The notes below the pieces were generated by a model, which saw nothing but the letters and a program-made list of their open reading frames with translations, did no database searches and was not told where the DNA came from. The position numbers and the translations under genes are program-made. Below are positions 56,721 to 64,000 of a DNA stretch of 64,000 nucleotides, in pieces (the first letter of the stretch is position 1; every line of letters begins with the position of its first letter). The DNA comes from Acidobacteriota bacterium (lineage in GTDB: Bacteria; Acidobacteriota; Blastocatellia; UBA7656), in NCBI GenBank assembly GCA_040754075.1, contig JBFMDH010000015.1, positions 1-64,000 on the forward strand, read 5' to 3'.

Positions 56721-58007
56721 ATGATAACCTGTCCGAATTGTGGCGCGGAAAATCGCGATGGCGCGCCATTTTGTCGTATGTGTGCGGCATCGCTTGAAGC
56801 GGCAGGCGCTTCGATGCAGATGCCGGCACCGCCTTTGCAAATCACCTGTCCGGTTTGCAAAACCACCAATGATGCCGACTGGGCGTTTTGTCAGGAATGC
56901 GGGTACAAACTGAGCGCCGAAAAACCGAAAACCGAACCGGTTCAACCTCCGCCAACCCCTCCTTCATCGTTTGACCGCGAAACCGTCATCATGCGCGATA
57001 CCGGAACCGCTCCGATTAATAAACCGGTGTTTGACCCGGCGGCGACCGTCGTGGATATGCAAATTCCTCCGGTGGAGGCTGCGGTCAATCCGCCACCGGT
57101 TGAACGCATTCCCACTGCGCCGGTTTCGCAACCGCCAACGCCGCCCAAAACCGAATCGACTTTGCCGCCTGTGCCACCGACGGTTGTGCATCAAGCGCCG
57201 ACGGTTGTGACCAATTCGCCATCAACTGCACCGGTGCCGCCTACGGTTGTGCACACAGCGCCAACTGATGTGCAAGTCGAAAATAAAATGACCGAACCGA
57301 AACCTGCGGTTACGGGTTCGCCGGAACTGACGACCGCGCCAACCTTTTTCAATACCGCATCGGATGAAGCTACGACCATCGTTGAAGAGAGTCAGAACTA
57401 CGCGCCTGTGAAAAGCGGTAATGAAGTGGTGTGCCCGAAATGTGTGCATAAAAGCGCCGCCGGAAGCCTGTTCTGCGCCAATTGCGGCGCGGCGCTGACG
57501 CCATCGGCACTGACGCCATCAGCACTGACGCCATCCATACCGATTCCACCGCCGGTTCCACAAACGGTGCCGACGCCGGTTGCCACGACGCCGACGCCAG
57601 TTGCGCCAACGCCAGTTGCGCCGACGCCGGTTGTGCCGACTGCGCCGACCAATGTGCCGACCGCGCCCGCCAGTTCTGGTGCAGGGCACACTCTGGTGAT
57701 TTCATCCATGCCGGCGCCGCCTGCCGTGCAAGGCAGATTGCATCTGGTGATGGAAGGCGGGCAGACCGGCGAGGTCTATGATTTACAAGAAGAGACCGGC
57801 ATTGGTCGCACCACAGGTCAAATTACCTTCCCGCACGATGGTTATATGTCGGGTCGTCATTCAAAAATTATTCAACGCGGTAGCGATTTCTTTTTGGTTG
57901 ATGAAGGCAGTCGCAATGGCACCTTCGTGCGTATCAAAGGCGAAGTCAAACTTGAGCCGGGCGACATGATTTTAGTTGGCAAACAGCTATTTCGTTTTGA
58001 AAAATAG
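56721..58007 (+). CDS. Zinc-ribbon and FHA domain protein
   Basis: The 428-residue protein has three zinc ribbons (Cys4-type: 4-21, 43-60 and about 238-257, e.g. CPNCGAENRDGAPFCRMCA). A long Pro/Thr/Val-rich linker includes repeated SALTPSALTPSALTPS and PVAPTPVAPTPVV. The C-terminal FHA domain (about 335-428) has GRTTGQITFP, SGRHSKI and RNGTFV for phosphothreonine binding. It is probably a cytoplasmic reader of Ser/Thr kinase signals. The PP2C gene starts 86 bp later. Confidence 0.9.
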   Translation: MITCPNCGAENRDGAPFCRMCAASLEAAGASMQMPAPPLQITCPVCKTTNDADWAFCQECGYKLSAEKPKTEPVQPPPTPPSSFDRETVIMRDTGTAPINKPVFDPAATVVDMQIPPVEAAVNPPPVERIPTAPVSQPPTPPKTESTLPPVPPTVVHQAPTVVTNSPSTAPVPPTVVHTAPTDVQVENKMTEPKPAVTGSPELTTAPTFFNTASDEATTIVEESQNYAPVKSGNEVVCPKCVHKSAAGSLFCANCGAALTPSALTPSALTPSIPIPPPVPQTVPTPVATTPTPVAPTPVAPTPVVPTAPTNVPTAPASSGAGHTLVISSMPAPPAVQGRLHLVMEGGQTGEVYDLQEETGIGRTTGQITFPHDGYMSGRHSKIIQRGSDFFLVDEGSRNGTFVRIKGEVKLEPGDMILVGKQLFRFEK

Positions 58008-58093
58008 TTGCCAGGCGCGACTGCGACAAGCAGCCGAAATCCTTTTGGGCATTTTCGGATGGCTTGCCGGATACTGAGGTTAGAGGCTACCGG

Positions 58094-59326
58094 ATGAGCG
58101 ATGTTTCGATTTCACTGTTTGCTGATACACACGTTGGCATGCGCCGTGCGGCAAATGAAGATTCATTTTTAATCGCCGATTTAACCCGCAGCGAAAATGA
58201 CAACGGCGCTGAACTCATCGCCCATTCGCTTGGCGACAACGGTTATCTGATGGCAGTCTCCGATGGCATGGGGGGAGCCGCCGCCGGTGAAGTCGCCAGC
58301 GAACTCGCCGTCCGTACCCTTTTTGAAGAACTCACCAAACCCCTTGCCTGTGAGTCGCTCGCCGAACATTTGCAAATCGCTACGGAAATCGCCAACGAGC
58401 GCATCTGGAATTATGCCCAACAAAATCCCGAACTTTTAGGTATGGGCGCGACCTTGACCGCCGTGCTGGTCAAAGACAACATCGCGCACATCGCACAGGT
58501 CGGCGATTCGCGCGCCTATCTCATCCGCAATGGCAATGCCGAACAACTCACACGCGACCAGTCCCTGGTGCAAGCCTTGTTGGATTCGGACATGATTCAA
58601 CCCGACCAGGCGCATTTGATTCCGCAAAACGTCATTCTTCAGGCGCTCGGCACGCAACCCGCTGTAAGCGTGGTGATGACCGAAATGGAACTTTGTCAGG
58701 GCGATCTGTTATTGGTTTGCAGCGACGGGCTGTCGAATAAAATCCGCGATGAAGAGATGCCACGGGTGATTGGCGAAACCGATAATCTGAAAGCCGCAGG
58801 CACACGCTTTATCGAAGTCGCCAACGAACGCGGCGGCGAAGACAACATCACGGTGATTGTCGCGGCGTTTAGCGGCGCGGATTTGAAAGCGACGACGCAG
58901 ACCAAACGCATCACCGGAAGTTATAACGCCTTTGAAAAGACCATCTCTTACGAAGAAGCGGCATTCATTGCCAGCCGTTATGTGCCGCCCAACGGTCAGG
59001 ATGACGAGGCAAGCGACGAAGAGCATCGCGCGCCGGTAACCGGTGTTCTCAGGATGCCCGCAAGTCTCGCTGCCGAAGCCGAAAACGCCGATGGACAGGG
59101 CGAATATATTACGGATGCCACGCAGGCGAGAGAATTTTTTGAACGCCAACGCACAGCAAACGAACGCCGCAACCTGACCATGTGGATTATCGCTCTGGTG
59201 TTATTATTGTTGCTTGCCGTCGCCGGTTACTTTTTCGTCAAACCCCGATTTGAAAAACACAACGACAGCGAACGCCCGACCGAAAACCTCAACCGCAGCC
59301 CAAGCCATTCTTTATTGCATAGTTGA
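58094..59326 (+). CDS. PP2C-family Ser/Thr protein phosphatase with C-terminal membrane anchor
   Basis: The 410-residue protein has the metal-dependent phosphatase motifs in order: RRAANEDSFLI, AVSDGMGGAAAGEVAS, GMGATLTAVLV, VGDSRAYLI, LLVCSDGLSNKI and GGEDNITVIV. After about residue 250 comes a linker, and one membrane helix (about 358-380, WIIALVLLLLLAVAGYFFV) leaves the enzyme facing the cytoplasm. The ATG at 58094 with GAGG upstream is preferred to a TTG at 58064. With the FHA protein before it this forms a phospho-signalling pair, presumably opposing a Hanks-type kinase. Confidence 0.92.
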   Translation: MSDVSISLFADTHVGMRRAANEDSFLIADLTRSENDNGAELIAHSLGDNGYLMAVSDGMGGAAAGEVASELAVRTLFEELTKPLACESLAEHLQIATEIANERIWNYAQQNPELLGMGATLTAVLVKDNIAHIAQVGDSRAYLIRNGNAEQLTRDQSLVQALLDSDMIQPDQAHLIPQNVILQALGTQPAVSVVMTEMELCQGDLLLVCSDGLSNKIRDEEMPRVIGETDNLKAAGTRFIEVANERGGEDNITVIVAAFSGADLKATTQTKRITGSYNAFEKTISYEEAAFIASRYVPPNGQDDEASDEEHRAPVTGVLRMPASLAAEAENADGQGEYITDATQAREFFERQRTANERRNLTMWIIALVLLLLLAVAGYFFVKPRFEKHNDSERPTENLNRSPSHSLLHS

Positions 59327-59388
59327 TTCAGTATTTTATGTGAGAGAAACTACTGTCTAACAAACGACAGGCATATGGTGGTACGACA

Positions 59389-59952
59389 ATGAGATTAAAG
59401 ATAATTCTTATGGCATTTTTCTGTGAATTAATTATTGTTTGTCCCATCCCTTGCCAGGAATTTTTTACCCAAAATGAAAACTATAAGGTGAGGAGTCAGT
59501 ATGATAAGGGTAAGGATAAGACGATAATGCAAGTTGGACCAATGATAATTCATGGTCACTTGTGGGAACTGCCAGAGATTAAACTGTCAATGTTTTATAG
59601 TGGGGTTGGAATGCAGCTTTCTCAACCGGCATTTATTACATTGGTTTTGGATACATTCATAAAACCGGATGGAACTTCTGATCTGATTAAGGGAAAAGGT
59701 ATTGGTTTTACTGCTGATGAAAATATCTGGCACTTGGGATCAATGCGGTTACAAACCTCCAGGGTAGGAAAAGAAATAGCTATTGAAATGTGGATTCTTC
59801 CTATACCGTTGAAGACCTTTATACAATTGGCTGAGAGAATGACCACAGCAAAGAAATCAGCAATTCATATAGGTAATTCAAAGATTGAATTAAAGAAGAA
59901 AGCTGTTGAAGCAATAGCTAAACTGGCAGCGAGTATTCCCAAAGGTTCTTAA
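59389..59952 (+). CDS. Small exported protein of unknown function, A+T-rich gene
   Basis: The 187-residue protein has an N-terminal signal (MRLKIILMAFFCELIIVCPI, cleavage near PCQ) and a mature part with beta strands (GPMIIHGHLWELPEIKLSMF) and a basic helical tail. No family is recognised. The gene is clearly richer in A+T than its neighbours (many TTT, AAA and ATA codons), suggesting recent acquisition. Confidence 0.65.
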   Translation: MRLKIILMAFFCELIIVCPIPCQEFFTQNENYKVRSQYDKGKDKTIMQVGPMIIHGHLWELPEIKLSMFYSGVGMQLSQPAFITLVLDTFIKPDGTSDLIKGKGIGFTADENIWHLGSMRLQTSRVGKEIAIEMWILPIPLKTFIQLAERMTTAKKSAIHIGNSKIELKKKAVEAIAKLAASIPKGS

Positions 59953-60023
59953 AGATCAGTTATGTGGTATGTGCATCGCGCTTCTCTTTGTTGCAAGTTA
60001 AGCTAATTCTCGAATGAAAACTC

Positions 60024-60824
60024 ATGCCTCAACCAATCAAATTAGTCATCTCTGATATTGATGGGACGTTGATTACTTCCAATCACGAAATCACCGAGGC
60101 GACGAAAGCCACCGCTAATAAATTGTACGGAGCGGGCATCAGTCTGTCGCTTGCCAGTTCGCGCCCGCCACGCAGCATGTTTCCGCTCGCCAGAGAATTG
60201 AATCTCCATTTGCCGTTTGCGTCATTTAACGGCGCGCTGATTCTAACCATGGATGGCGAAATCAAATTGCGCAGCGCCTTGCCCGCGGAAATCACCGCGC
60301 ACATCAAAGCAATCGCCGATGAAGTGGGCATCGGCGTCTGGCTTTACGATGAAACAGGCTGGTGGGCAAAGAGCCGCGACGCTTTCACGGAACGCGAAAT
60401 TCACACCTCGGGATTTGAACCTGATTTCGCGGGTTATGACGACAAGCTGAAAGACTCTCTGGTAAAGCTCACTGTCGTCGGCAAACCTGAACTCGTAGCC
60501 GTTGCCGAACAGCGCGTGCTTGCAGAACTCGGCAACGAAGTTTCCGCGTCAAAATCCAAGCCGCGATTTTTAGATGTGACGGCGCGCGGCTTTCACAAAG
60601 GTTCGGTGGTCGAACATCTGGCAACGGTCTTTAATGTCCCGAAAACCCAAATCGCGGTCATCGGCGATGGACCCAACGATGTCGTGATGTTCGAGCAAGC
60701 TGGAGTGAGCATCGCGATGGGGCAGGCGGTTGACGAAGTGGTTGACGCCGCGACTTATATCACCAGTTCAAATGACAACGAAGGCTGGGCGCGCGGCATT
60801 GATAAGTATGTGTTGCAAGCATGA
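60024..60824 (+). CDS. Cof-type HAD-IIB phosphatase
   Basis: The 266-residue hydrolase has HAD motif I VISDIDGTLI (nucleophile Asp11, general acid Asp13), motif II LASSRPP, the conserved Lys region in FHKGSVVEHL and motif IV IGDGPNDVVMFEQAG. The C2B-type cap lies between motifs II and III. Such enzymes remove phosphate from sugars or cofactors such as FMN and PLP; the substrate is not predictable. Confidence 0.9.
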   Translation: MPQPIKLVISDIDGTLITSNHEITEATKATANKLYGAGISLSLASSRPPRSMFPLARELNLHLPFASFNGALILTMDGEIKLRSALPAEITAHIKAIADEVGIGVWLYDETGWWAKSRDAFTEREIHTSGFEPDFAGYDDKLKDSLVKLTVVGKPELVAVAEQRVLAELGNEVSASKSKPRFLDVTARGFHKGSVVEHLATVFNVPKTQIAVIGDGPNDVVMFEQAGVSIAMGQAVDEVVDAATYITSSNDNEGWARGIDKYVLQA

Positions 60825-60843
60825 GTAAGAAAAGAAGGGGAGT

Positions 60844-60892
60844 AAGAGAAGAAAGGGAGAAAGGGAGAAGGGGAGAAAGGGAGAAGGGGAGA
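60844..60892. repeat. Purine-only tract of GGGAGAA-like units
   Basis: Forty-nine bases without a pyrimidine, built from about five 8-bp units AAGGGGAG/AAAGGGAG, just after the HAD gene. A complementary pyrimidine tract lies at 60962-61003. Confidence 0.85.
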
Positions 60893-60961
60893 CATTAGAC
60901 CTCTATTTTTTTGGTAAATTTAAATCCTTAACGAATCAGCAAAGAAAGATGCTAAACGTTG

Positions 60962-61003
60962 CTCTCCCTTTCTCCCTCTCTCCCTTTCTCCCCTTCTTCT
61001 TTT
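60962..61003. repeat. Pyrimidine-only tract, inverted partner of 60844-60892
   Basis: Forty-two bases of C and T in CTCCCTTT units. It could pair with the purine tract 70 bp upstream to form a long hairpin before the 6-phosphogluconolactonase gene. Confidence 0.85.
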
Positions 61004-61037
61004 AAAATCTCTATGACGAAACATTATTGGAGGAATT

Positions 61038-61826
61038 ATGGCGTGCAGGATGCTTGAAAAATCGGGTGTGCAGATTCGCATTTATGGTGACAGCGAGGAA
61101 CTCGCATTGAAAGCGGCGCGTCGGTTTGCGCGACTTGCCGATCAATACGTCATCGGCAATGGGCATTTCACGGTGGCGCTTGCGGGCGGGTCTACGCCGA
61201 AAGCCATGTTTGCGTTGCTCGCTGAGTCACCTTTTGTTGAAACCGTGCCGTGGTCTTCCATCTATTTTTTCTGGGGCGATGAACGCTCGGTGCCGCCCGA
61301 CCACGCCGACAGTAATTTCCGCATGACCCGCGAGACTTTGCTTTCAAAAGTGCCGGTTCCCGAACAAAATATTTTTCGCATCCCGGCAGAAATGCCTGAC
61401 CCCCATCAAGCGGCGCGTCAGTACAGTGAAACGCTCAGCGATTTTTTTCTCAAAATGACCAATCCCCATAAAACCACTACGCCGCTCACGAACGTCCCGC
61501 GCTTCGATTTGATTTTTCTCGGCATGGGAGCCGACGGACACACCGCCTCGCTCTTTCCGTATTCCGAGGCTCTAAAAAATGATAGCGACATTGTGGTTGC
61601 CAACTTCGTTGAAAAGTTCAATACCTATCGCATCACCCTCACGGCAAAGACCATCAATCATGCGCGCAACATCACCTTTCTGGTTGCTGGAGCCGATAAA
61701 GCCGAGACTTTGAAAAGCGTTCTCGAAGGCGAACCGCAACCGGCGTTGTATCCGAGCCAACTCATCAAGCCGACGAAAGGCGCGTTGCTCTGGATGGTGG
61801 ACGAAGCGGCGGCTGCGCGGTTGTAA
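61038..61826 (+). CDS. pgl: 6-phosphogluconolactonase
   Basis: The 262-residue enzyme hydrolyses 6-phosphogluconolactone in the oxidative pentose phosphate pathway. Motifs are VALAGGSTPKAMFALL, FFWGDERSVPPDHADSNFRM and LGMGADGHTASLFP. GGAGG lies 5 bp before the ATG. No glucose-6-phosphate dehydrogenase is in the window. Confidence 0.93.
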   Translation: MACRMLEKSGVQIRIYGDSEELALKAARRFARLADQYVIGNGHFTVALAGGSTPKAMFALLAESPFVETVPWSSIYFFWGDERSVPPDHADSNFRMTRETLLSKVPVPEQNIFRIPAEMPDPHQAARQYSETLSDFFLKMTNPHKTTTPLTNVPRFDLIFLGMGADGHTASLFPYSEALKNDSDIVVANFVEKFNTYRITLTAKTINHARNITFLVAGADKAETLKSVLEGEPQPALYPSQLIKPTKGALLWMVDEAAAARL

Positions 61827-61936
61827 AGCCGTTTCACCCATTGCGCATCAAACTTTGCTGGACAATTTTTATCTCAATGATTTAGCTTTAATAGGACAAG
61901 CGCTCAAAACCCTATCTCCCATTCGAGAGAATCAAT

Positions 61937-62425
61937 ATGCGAAAAAGACCCATTTTTACAGTTCTTTTAACCATTTCTTTTTTATTTTTCATCGGTTCAG
62001 TGTTTGTTCCGAAAGCCACCATGCAAACTCAGCCGACGCTTGCCGGCAGGTGGCAGATTCGTTCGACACCGATTAACGACGAAAAAGTTTCCAACAAAGG
62101 CAACACCCTTGGCTTTCCCGACCGCGATATGCATTTCAGCGAAGATGGCGGCATTCGCACAGGATTCGTTGACCGCGAAGATGTCGGCACCAGCGTTCAC
62201 CCGCTTGGTGTCTGGCGTATGGATGGCAATCGCTTCAGCGCCACCTTTCAACTGTGGTGCCCGGATGACAATTTCCCCTGCGGGTCGGTGGTGATGCGCG
62301 GCGAATTCGTCAATGACAATCGCGTCAGAGGAACGATGACGGCTTTTTTTGATGTGACGGATACGACGCGCCCGACCGGTTATGACACCTGGCCCTTCGC
62401 GTTTACCGGCGACCGTATCGAATAA
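61937..62425 (+). CDS. Exported protein of unknown function (pair member 1)
   Basis: The 162-residue protein has a signal peptide (RPIFTVLLTISFLFFIGSVF) and a beta-rich mature domain: LAGRWQIRSTP, MHFSEDGGIRTGFVDREDVG, VWRMDGNRFSATFQLWC, MRGEFVNDNRVRGTMTAFFD. The pattern suggests a small lipocalin-like barrel. It lies 11 bp before a similar exported gene. Confidence 0.7.
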   Translation: MRKRPIFTVLLTISFLFFIGSVFVPKATMQTQPTLAGRWQIRSTPINDEKVSNKGNTLGFPDRDMHFSEDGGIRTGFVDREDVGTSVHPLGVWRMDGNRFSATFQLWCPDDNFPCGSVVMRGEFVNDNRVRGTMTAFFDVTDTTRPTGYDTWPFAFTGDRIE

Positions 62426-62436
62426 GGAGACAAGCG

Positions 62437-62892
62437 ATGATGAACAATAGACGACCCCTGCTTGCTTTAACTACGATTTCACTTTGCCTGCTGTTGGTCT
62501 TTCCGGTTTTGGCGGCTCCGAAATTTCAAGGCAAATGGCGACTCACCGTCAACCTACCCGAGGCGCCGGGCAGCAACGTGACGCGCACAATGGTTTTTAT
62601 GGTTGACGCCAGCCCTCGCATCGAAAGTCTGCATGGGCGTATGACCTTGACCGATGAAGCCAGTCGCACGGTCGGCGGCGTCTGGCGACAGGTTGCCAAG
62701 CGCGTGTCGATTACCACTGAATTGCCGTGTTCGCCCGATGTGCCGTGCGCCTCACTGGTGATGATTGGAAAAATCAAAGGCGAGGTGATTAAAAAAGGCG
62801 ATGTGATTGTGATGTGGGATACGCTTAATCCGAACAATCACGCGCAATATGATACCTCTAACGGAACCTTCTCGGCGGTGCGTTTGCCGTAG
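62437..62892 (+). CDS. Exported protein of unknown function (pair member 2)
   Basis: A 151-residue protein with a signal peptide (LALTTISLCLLLVFPVLAAP) and a mature part following the same plan as the preceding protein: FQGKWRLTVNLP, then GVWRQVAKRVSITTELPCSP, then VMIGKIKGEVIKKGDVIVMW. The two probably derive from one ancestor and are co-transcribed (11-bp gap, GGAG upstream of the ATG). Confidence 0.7.
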   Translation: MMNNRRPLLALTTISLCLLLVFPVLAAPKFQGKWRLTVNLPEAPGSNVTRTMVFMVDASPRIESLHGRMTLTDEASRTVGGVWRQVAKRVSITTELPCSPDVPCASLVMIGKIKGEVIKKGDVIVMWDTLNPNNHAQYDTSNGTFSAVRLP

Positions 62893-63091
62893 GCAGTTCG
62901 CCTATGCGGTTGTTCGTTGAAAAATATTCCAACAGGCAAGTCGATAAATTGGAAAGCGAATTAAACACCAGGATTGCGAAGAGGACACCAGGCTGAGCAA
63001 ACCGATTGGTCTGGTTTAATTTCGTGTTCTTCGCGGCATTGGTGTTCTATCTTGAGAATTTCAAGTTGCTCGACCAGTCTTCTCCTCAGGC

Positions 63092-64000
63092 TCATTTGAC
63101 CTTCACAACCACGAAGGTCAAATCATCGTGTTGCGGCGCGCCTTCGCACCACATCTGCACTTCGCGCACAATCGCTTCGCGGATTTCTTCGACCGGAAGA
63201 TGCGCCACCCGCGACACCGCTTCAATCAAGCGTTCTTCGCTGAACTCTTCGCCTATTGCGCTCAACGCTTCGCTCACGCCATCCGTGAAAGCGATTAAAA
63301 TATCGCCGCTTTGCAACGGGATAGTCTCTTCTTCATAAAGGCAGGAATCGAACATGCCGATTACTGAGCCGCCGGTGGTCATCTTCAAATAGTCTTCGCC
63401 GTCGGGCGCTTTGCGTAAAATGAACGGCGGATTATGTCCGGCGTTGACATAGGTCATCATGCGACTCGCGCCATCAATCTGCGCATAGAAAAACGTCACA
63501 TAGGTCGAAGACCCGGTCGATTGGCAGAGCAGTTTATTGAGGGTTGAAACCATTTCAACGATTGAACTGCGTTTGTGCCCGTTGCTCGGATGCGCCATCG
63601 TCTGACTTCTCAGCGATGCCTGCACATTTGACATGACCAAGGCTGCGGAAATTCCTTTGCCCGAAACATCGGCAATCGCGAAACCGATTTTGTCATTTTC
63701 AAATGGCAGAAAATCATAATAATCGCCGCCAATGCCGCGTGCCGGTTGGCAAAATCCCGTCAGATCAACGACCGATGAAACCGGCGCTTTTTCAGGGAAA
63801 AGGCGTTTCTGCACATCCGCCGCCAGCATAATTTCGCGGCGCAATTTTTCTTCGGCAACGATGCGTTCGATGAGTTTCGAGTTTTCGATAACCAAAGCGA
63901 CCTGACTGGCGATGGACATCAGCATCTCCTGGTCGCGTTCCGAATATTGATGTTCGCCGCGCCGGGGTCCCAGTGAAATCAAGCCGATGATTTGCTCTTT
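63092..64000 (-). CDS. SpoIIE/PP2C-type phosphatase with GAF domain, 5' end outside the window
   Basis: The frame runs to the window edge, so at least 302 residues of a longer protein are seen. The visible N-terminal part (KEQIIGLISLGPRRGEHQYS) is the end of a GAF domain, followed by a helical linker ending AADVQKRLFPEK. The phosphatase domain has GGDYYDFLPF, IADVSGKGISAALVMS, YVNAGHNPPFI, IAFTDGVSEA and HDDLTFVVVKV. It is of the RsbU-like kind that often controls anti-sigma factor systems. Confidence 0.9.
   Translation of the reverse strand, partial: KEQIIGLISLGPRRGEHQYSERDQEMLMSIASQVALVIENSKLIERIVAEEKLRREIMLAADVQKRLFPEKAPVSSVVDLTGFCQPARGIGGDYYDFLPFENDKIGFAIADVSGKGISAALVMSNVQASLRSQTMAHPSNGHKRSSIVEMVSTLNKLLCQSTGSSTYVTFFYAQIDGASRMMTYVNAGHNPPFILRKAPDGEDYLKMTTGGSVIGMFDSCLYEEETIPLQSGDILIAFTDGVSEALSAIGEEFSEERLIEAVSRVAHLPVEEIREAIVREVQMWCEGAPQHDDLTFVVVKVK

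Overview
The window looks like chromosomal DNA of a free-living Gram-negative bacterium, most likely an acidobacterium of the Blastocatellia type. This is an inference from gene content: LpxB (lipid A) with a full coenzyme F420 set, a Ser/Thr kinase fused to WD40 repeats, giant secreted multi-domain proteins, and many short tandem heptamers and hairpin repeats between genes. No rRNA or tRNA gene was recognised, and there is no CRISPR array or prophage.

Layout. 1-126: end of an IS5-family (IS903-like) insertion sequence, abutting a four-helix-bundle gene enclosed by a perfect 30-bp inverted repeat. 574-5784 (minus): swivel-first aconitase/isopropylmalate dehydratase homologue, DUF5678 protein, retropepsin-like protease and fused E1 alpha/beta 2-oxo acid dehydrogenase. 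5969-12061: kinase-nSTAND-WD40 receptor and a sigma-54 enhancer-binding protein, followed by two palindromic sites, a -24/-12 promoter and a secreted protein. 13698-22499: a 2933-residue secreted gingipain-type (C25) peptidase with several propellers. 22911-26576: an ORF with an in-frame TGA, an M28 peptidase, a HugZ-like protein and a PadR regulator. 26581-33719: lpxB, two tandem PPi-type phosphofructokinases, a Tat-exported PLP enzyme, a hicAB module between two copies of that enzyme's 3' end, and MscS. 34038-38302: secreted proteins of unknown role and a C39-like peptidase. 38656-43086: aconitase AcnA carrying a 516-residue intein inside its iron-sulfur motif. 43193-45624: WD40 protein, SCO1-like and CusF-like copper proteins. 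45912-49521: threonine synthase, PilZ protein and an RNase H-like exonuclease, with an 81-bp repeat in two inverted copies. 49726-55718: F420 genes (cofE, cofC, cofD, npdG), an MFS transporter and an F420-type luciferase-like oxidoreductase. 55734-59326: an SMR transporter, a candidate sigma-54-driven small RNA, a zinc-ribbon/FHA protein and a PP2C phosphatase. 59389-64000: small secreted proteins, a HAD phosphatase, 6-phosphogluconolactonase and a truncated SpoIIE phosphatase.

The clearest functional groups are central carbon metabolism (two aconitase-family enzymes, two PFKs, Pgl, E1), F420 synthesis and use, and Ser/Thr phospho-signalling (kinase, FHA reader, PP2C and SpoIIE phosphatases). 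The items most worth a second look are the AcnA intein, the two sigma-54 loci, the inverted-repeat-bounded four-helix gene, the giant protein whose two Ig-like domains are each split by a beta-propeller, and the TGA-interrupted ORF.
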